Below the pieces are notes generated by a model that was not told where the DNA came from, did no database searches, and was given only the letters and a program-made list of their open reading frames with translations. From Cellulosimicrobium cellulans (lineage in GTDB: Bacteria > Actinomycetota > Actinomycetes > Actinomycetales > Cellulomonadaceae), in contig NZ_VEGH01000002.1 of assembly GCF_007679345.1 (NCBI RefSeq), positions 62,001-126,000 on the forward strand: DNA of 64,000 nucleotides. The letters are read 5' to 3'. Made by a program: the position numbers and the translations under genes. Position 1 is the stretch's first letter, and every line of letters begins with the position of its first letter. Positions 60,847 to 64,000 of this stretch are shown here, piece after piece.

Positions 60847-61152
60847 GTGACCGCCCCCCAGCCCGACCCCGCGTCGGACCCGACCGCCCCCCGCGCCATG
60901 ACCGTCACCGTGGTCGCCCCGGACCGGGTGCTGCTGTCGGGGCCGGCGGTGCGCGTCACGGTGCCGTCCGTCGCGGGCTCGCTCGGCATCCTCGCGCGGC
61001 ACGAACCGGTCGCCGCCCTGCTCACCGCCGGCGCCGTGCGGGTGGTGCCGGCGGACGGGCCCGAGGTCGAGCTGCACATCACCGGCGGGTTCGTCGTGGT
61101 CGACGACGACCAGGTGACCGTGCTCGTCGACGCGACGCGCGCGGACGGCTGA
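60847..61152 (+). CDS. Orphan F-ATPase epsilon-subunit-like protein
   Basis: Protein of 101 residues matching the N-terminal beta-sandwich of ATP synthase epsilon (TVTVVAPDRVLLSGPAVRVTVPS, LGILARHEPVAALLTAGAVRV, HITGGFVVVDDDQVTVL). The C-terminal helical hairpin of full epsilon subunits is short or absent. No other atp gene is near. It could be a paralogue regulating or replacing AtpC, or the only atpC displaced from its operon. GTG 60847; ATG 60898 is a shorter alternative. Confidence 0.75.
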   Translation: MTAPQPDPASDPTAPRAMTVTVVAPDRVLLSGPAVRVTVPSVAGSLGILARHEPVAALLTAGAVRVVPADGPEVELHITGGFVVVDDDQVTVLVDATRADG

Positions 61153-61181
61153 CGGCGCCGGGCCGCGCGGCGCGACGACGA

Positions 61182-61212
61182 CGCCCCGCCGAGCGCGGGG
61201 CTCGACGGGGCG
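61182..61212. terminator. Bidirectional terminator before nrdF
   Basis: CGCCCCG (61182-61188) pairs with CGGGGCG (61206-61212) with an inner CGAGC/GCTCG stem, between convergent epsilon-like and nrdF genes. Confidence 0.55.
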
Positions 61213-61239
61213 GTCGGTGCTGCGGCGGTCAGGCCGGGA

Positions 61240-62340
<1,101 letters not shown>

Positions 62341-62348
62341 ACGTCGCG

Positions 62349-64000
62349 TCAGAGCATGCAGGAGACGCAGCCCTCGACCTCGGTGCCCTCGAGTGCCATC
62401 TGCCGCAGGCGGATGTAGTAGATCGTCTTGATGCCCTTGCGCCAGGCGTAGATCTGCGCCTTGTTGATGTCGCGGGTGGTGGCGGTGTCCTTGAAGAACA
62501 GCGTCAGCGACAGGCCCTGGTCCACGTGCTGCGTGGCCTCGGCGTAGGTGTCGATGATCTTCTCGTAGCCGATCTCGTACGCGTCGTCGTAGTACTCCAG
62601 GTTGTCGTTCGTCATGAACGGCGCCGGGTAGTACACGCGGCCGAGCTTGCCCTCCTTGCGGATCTCGATCTTCGACGCGATCGGGTGGATCGACGACGTC
62701 GAGTTGTTGATGTACGAGATCGAGCCCGTCGGCGGGACCGCCTGGAGGTTCTGGTTGTAGATGCCGTGCTCGCGCACCGACTCGGCCAGCTCGCGCCAGT
62801 CGTCCTGCGTCGGGATGTGCACGCCGGAGGTGGCGAACAGCTCGGCGACGCGGGCGGTCTTCGGCACCCAGGTGCCCTCGACGTACTTCTGGAAGTACTC
62901 GCCGGTCGCGTACTTCGAGTCCTCGAAGCCGGCGAACGCCTGGCCCCGCTCCTTGGCGAGCAGGTTCGAGGCACGGATGGCGTGGTACGCCACCGTGTAG
63001 AAGTAGATGTTCGTGAAGTCCAGGCCCTCCTCGGACCCGTAGAAGATCCGCTCGCGCGCCAGGTACCCGTGCAGGTTCATCTGCCCGAGGCCGATGGCGT
63101 GGCCGCCGCGGTTCGCCCGCTTCACGGACGGCACCGACTCGATGTCGGTCTGGTCGGACACCGCGGTGAGCGCGCGGATCGCGGTCTCGACCGAGCGGCC
63201 GAAGTCCGGCGAGTCCATCGCCAGCGCGATGTTCATCGAGCCCAGGTTGCAGGAGATGTCGCGGCCGACGTGGTCGTACGACAGGTCCTCGTTGAAGGTC
63301 GAGGGCGTCGAGACCTGCAGGATCTCCGAGCACAGGTTCGAGTGCGTGATCTTGCCCTTGATGGGGTTGGCCTTGTTGGCCGTGTCCTCGAACAGGATGT
63401 ACGGGTAGCCCGACTCGAACTGCAGCTCAGCCAGCGTCTGGAAGAAGTCGCGGGCCTTGATCTTCTGCTTGCGGATGCGTCCGTCGTCGACCATCGCGCG
63501 GTAGTTCTCGGAGACGTTCACGTCGGCGAACGGCTTGCCGTAGACGCGCTCGACGTCGTACGGCGAGAACAGGTACATGTCCTCGTTGTTCTTGGCCAGC
63601 TCGAACGTGATGTCCGGGATGACGACGCCCAGCGACAGGGTCTTGATGCGGATCTTCTCGTCCGCGTTCTCCCGCTTGGTGTCGAGGAACCGCATGATGT
63701 CCGGGTGGTGCGCGTGCAGGTACACGGCGCCAGCGCCCTGGCGGGCACCCAGCTGGTTCGCGTAGGAGAAGGAGTCCTCGAGCAGCTTCATCACGGGGAT
63801 GACGCCGGACGACTGGTTCTCGATGTGCTTGATCGGCGCGCCGTGCTCGCGGATGTTGGAGAGCAGCAGGGCCACGCCGCCACCGCGCTTGGACAGCTGC
63901 AGGGCGGAGTTGATGCCGCGCGCGATCGACTCCATGTTGTCCTCGATGCGCAGCAGGAAGCAGGACACGGGCTCGCCGCGCTGCGCCTTGCCGAGGTTGA
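62349..64000 (-). CDS. nrdE: Class Ib ribonucleotide reductase alpha subunit, 5' end outside window
   Basis: Catalytic subunit; only the C-terminal 550 residues are present, the start lies beyond 64000. Active-site Cys in EPVSCFLL, the NLCSEI and [10 protein letters not shown] segments, and the C-terminal redox pair CVSCML are visible. Uses NrdF radicals and NrdH-type electron donors; nrdH/nrdI are expected upstream, outside the window. Confidence 0.95.
   Translation of the reverse strand, partial: NLGKAQRGEPVSCFLLRIEDNMESIARGINSALQLSKRGGGVALLLSNIREHGAPIKHIENQSSGVIPVMKLLEDSFSYANQLGARQGAGAVYLHAHHPDIMRFLDTKRENADEKIRIKTLSLGVVIPDITFELAKNNEDMYLFSPYDVERVYGKPFADVNVSENYRAMVDDGRIRKQKIKARDFFQTLAELQFESGYPYILFEDTANKANPIKGKITHSNLCSEILQVSTPSTFNEDLSYDHVGRDISCNLGSMNIALAMDSPDFGRSVETAIRALTAVSDQTDIESVPSVKRANRGGHAIGLGQMNLHGYLARERIFYGSEEGLDFTNIYFYTVAYHAIRASNLLAKERGQAFAGFEDSKYATGEYFQKYVEGTWVPKTARVAELFATSGVHIPTQDDWRELAESVREHGIYNQNLQAVPPTGSISYINNSTSSIHPIASKIEIRKEGKLGRVYYPAPFMTNDNLEYYDDAYEIGYEKIIDTYAEATQHVDQGLSLTLFFKDTATTRDINKAQIYAWRKGIKTIYYIRLRQMALEGTEVEGCVSCML

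Overview
The window reads as chromosomal DNA of a very GC-rich actinobacterium, most likely a Micrococcales member near Cellulomonas (inference). The supporting content is a mycothiol synthase (mshD), class Ib ribonucleotide reductase (nrdE/nrdF), actinobacterial ClpC, a ppk1 gene followed by a MutT1-type Nudix/phosphatase fusion, a BTAD/AfsR-type regulator, a GH1 sugar-uptake operon, GTG starts, many 4-nt gene overlaps and many probably leaderless promoters. I found no phage, integrase, transposase, CRISPR array, rRNA or tRNA. The region is core and peripheral metabolism, not an island.

Layout. 1-6.2 kb: the end of a formate/nitrite-type channel, a Pro/Ala-rich membrane protein, acetyl-CoA synthetase, and a cystine- or dicarboxylate-type symporter behind a structured leader that encodes a short Cys-ending peptide. 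6.3-12 kb: a sugar ABC operon (binding protein, two permeases, GH1 glycosidase) divergent from its LacI regulator, with an AT-rich operator pair between them. 12-18 kb: divergent LysR/MFS, flavoprotein monooxygenase/mshD, a zinc-type oxidoreductase and the remnant of an HxlR regulator. 18-24 kb: a phosphate block (ppk1, Nudix/phosphatase, a lipoprotein, a PhoU-like DUF47 protein and the Pit transporter) with PHO-box direct repeats upstream of both ppk1 and the DUF47-pit operon. 24-31 kb: a sugar porter, a solo ABC ATPase, and a TetR-controlled RbbA/YhiH-like dual-ATPase ABC exporter. 31-45.5 kb: a hydrolase, a second LacI, clpC, a Fic protein, a DUF488 protein, a chemoreceptor, lipoprotein, HAD phosphatase, thioesterase, VOC protein, and TetR divergent from a DrrAB exporter. 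45.6-60 kb: the BTAD regulator, upp, small conserved proteins, a CtpE-like P-type ATPase with a YihY/BrkB protein, an acetyltransferase with an alcohol dehydrogenase, peptidase E, and a PadR/HAAS pair. 60-64 kb: a DedA protein, an orphan ATP-synthase epsilon-like protein, nrdF, and nrdE running off the end.

The most interesting signals are regulatory or structural rather than new protein families: (1) the uORF plus hairpins ahead of the symporter, resembling actinobacterial cysteine-attenuation leaders; (2) two PHO-box sets tying ppk1 and pit into one probable PhoP regulon; (3) a 56-nt palindromic element present once at a convergent gene junction and once, inverted, inside the coding linker of a dual ABC ATPase; (4) a second palindrome family whose stem sequences differ between copies while pairing is kept; (5) a repeated promoter layout placing TAN3T 6-7 nt before the start codon at about 15 genes; and (6) a mini-ORF with an in-frame TGA ahead of the YihY gene. 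Calls rest on reading the sequence alone; no database search was run.
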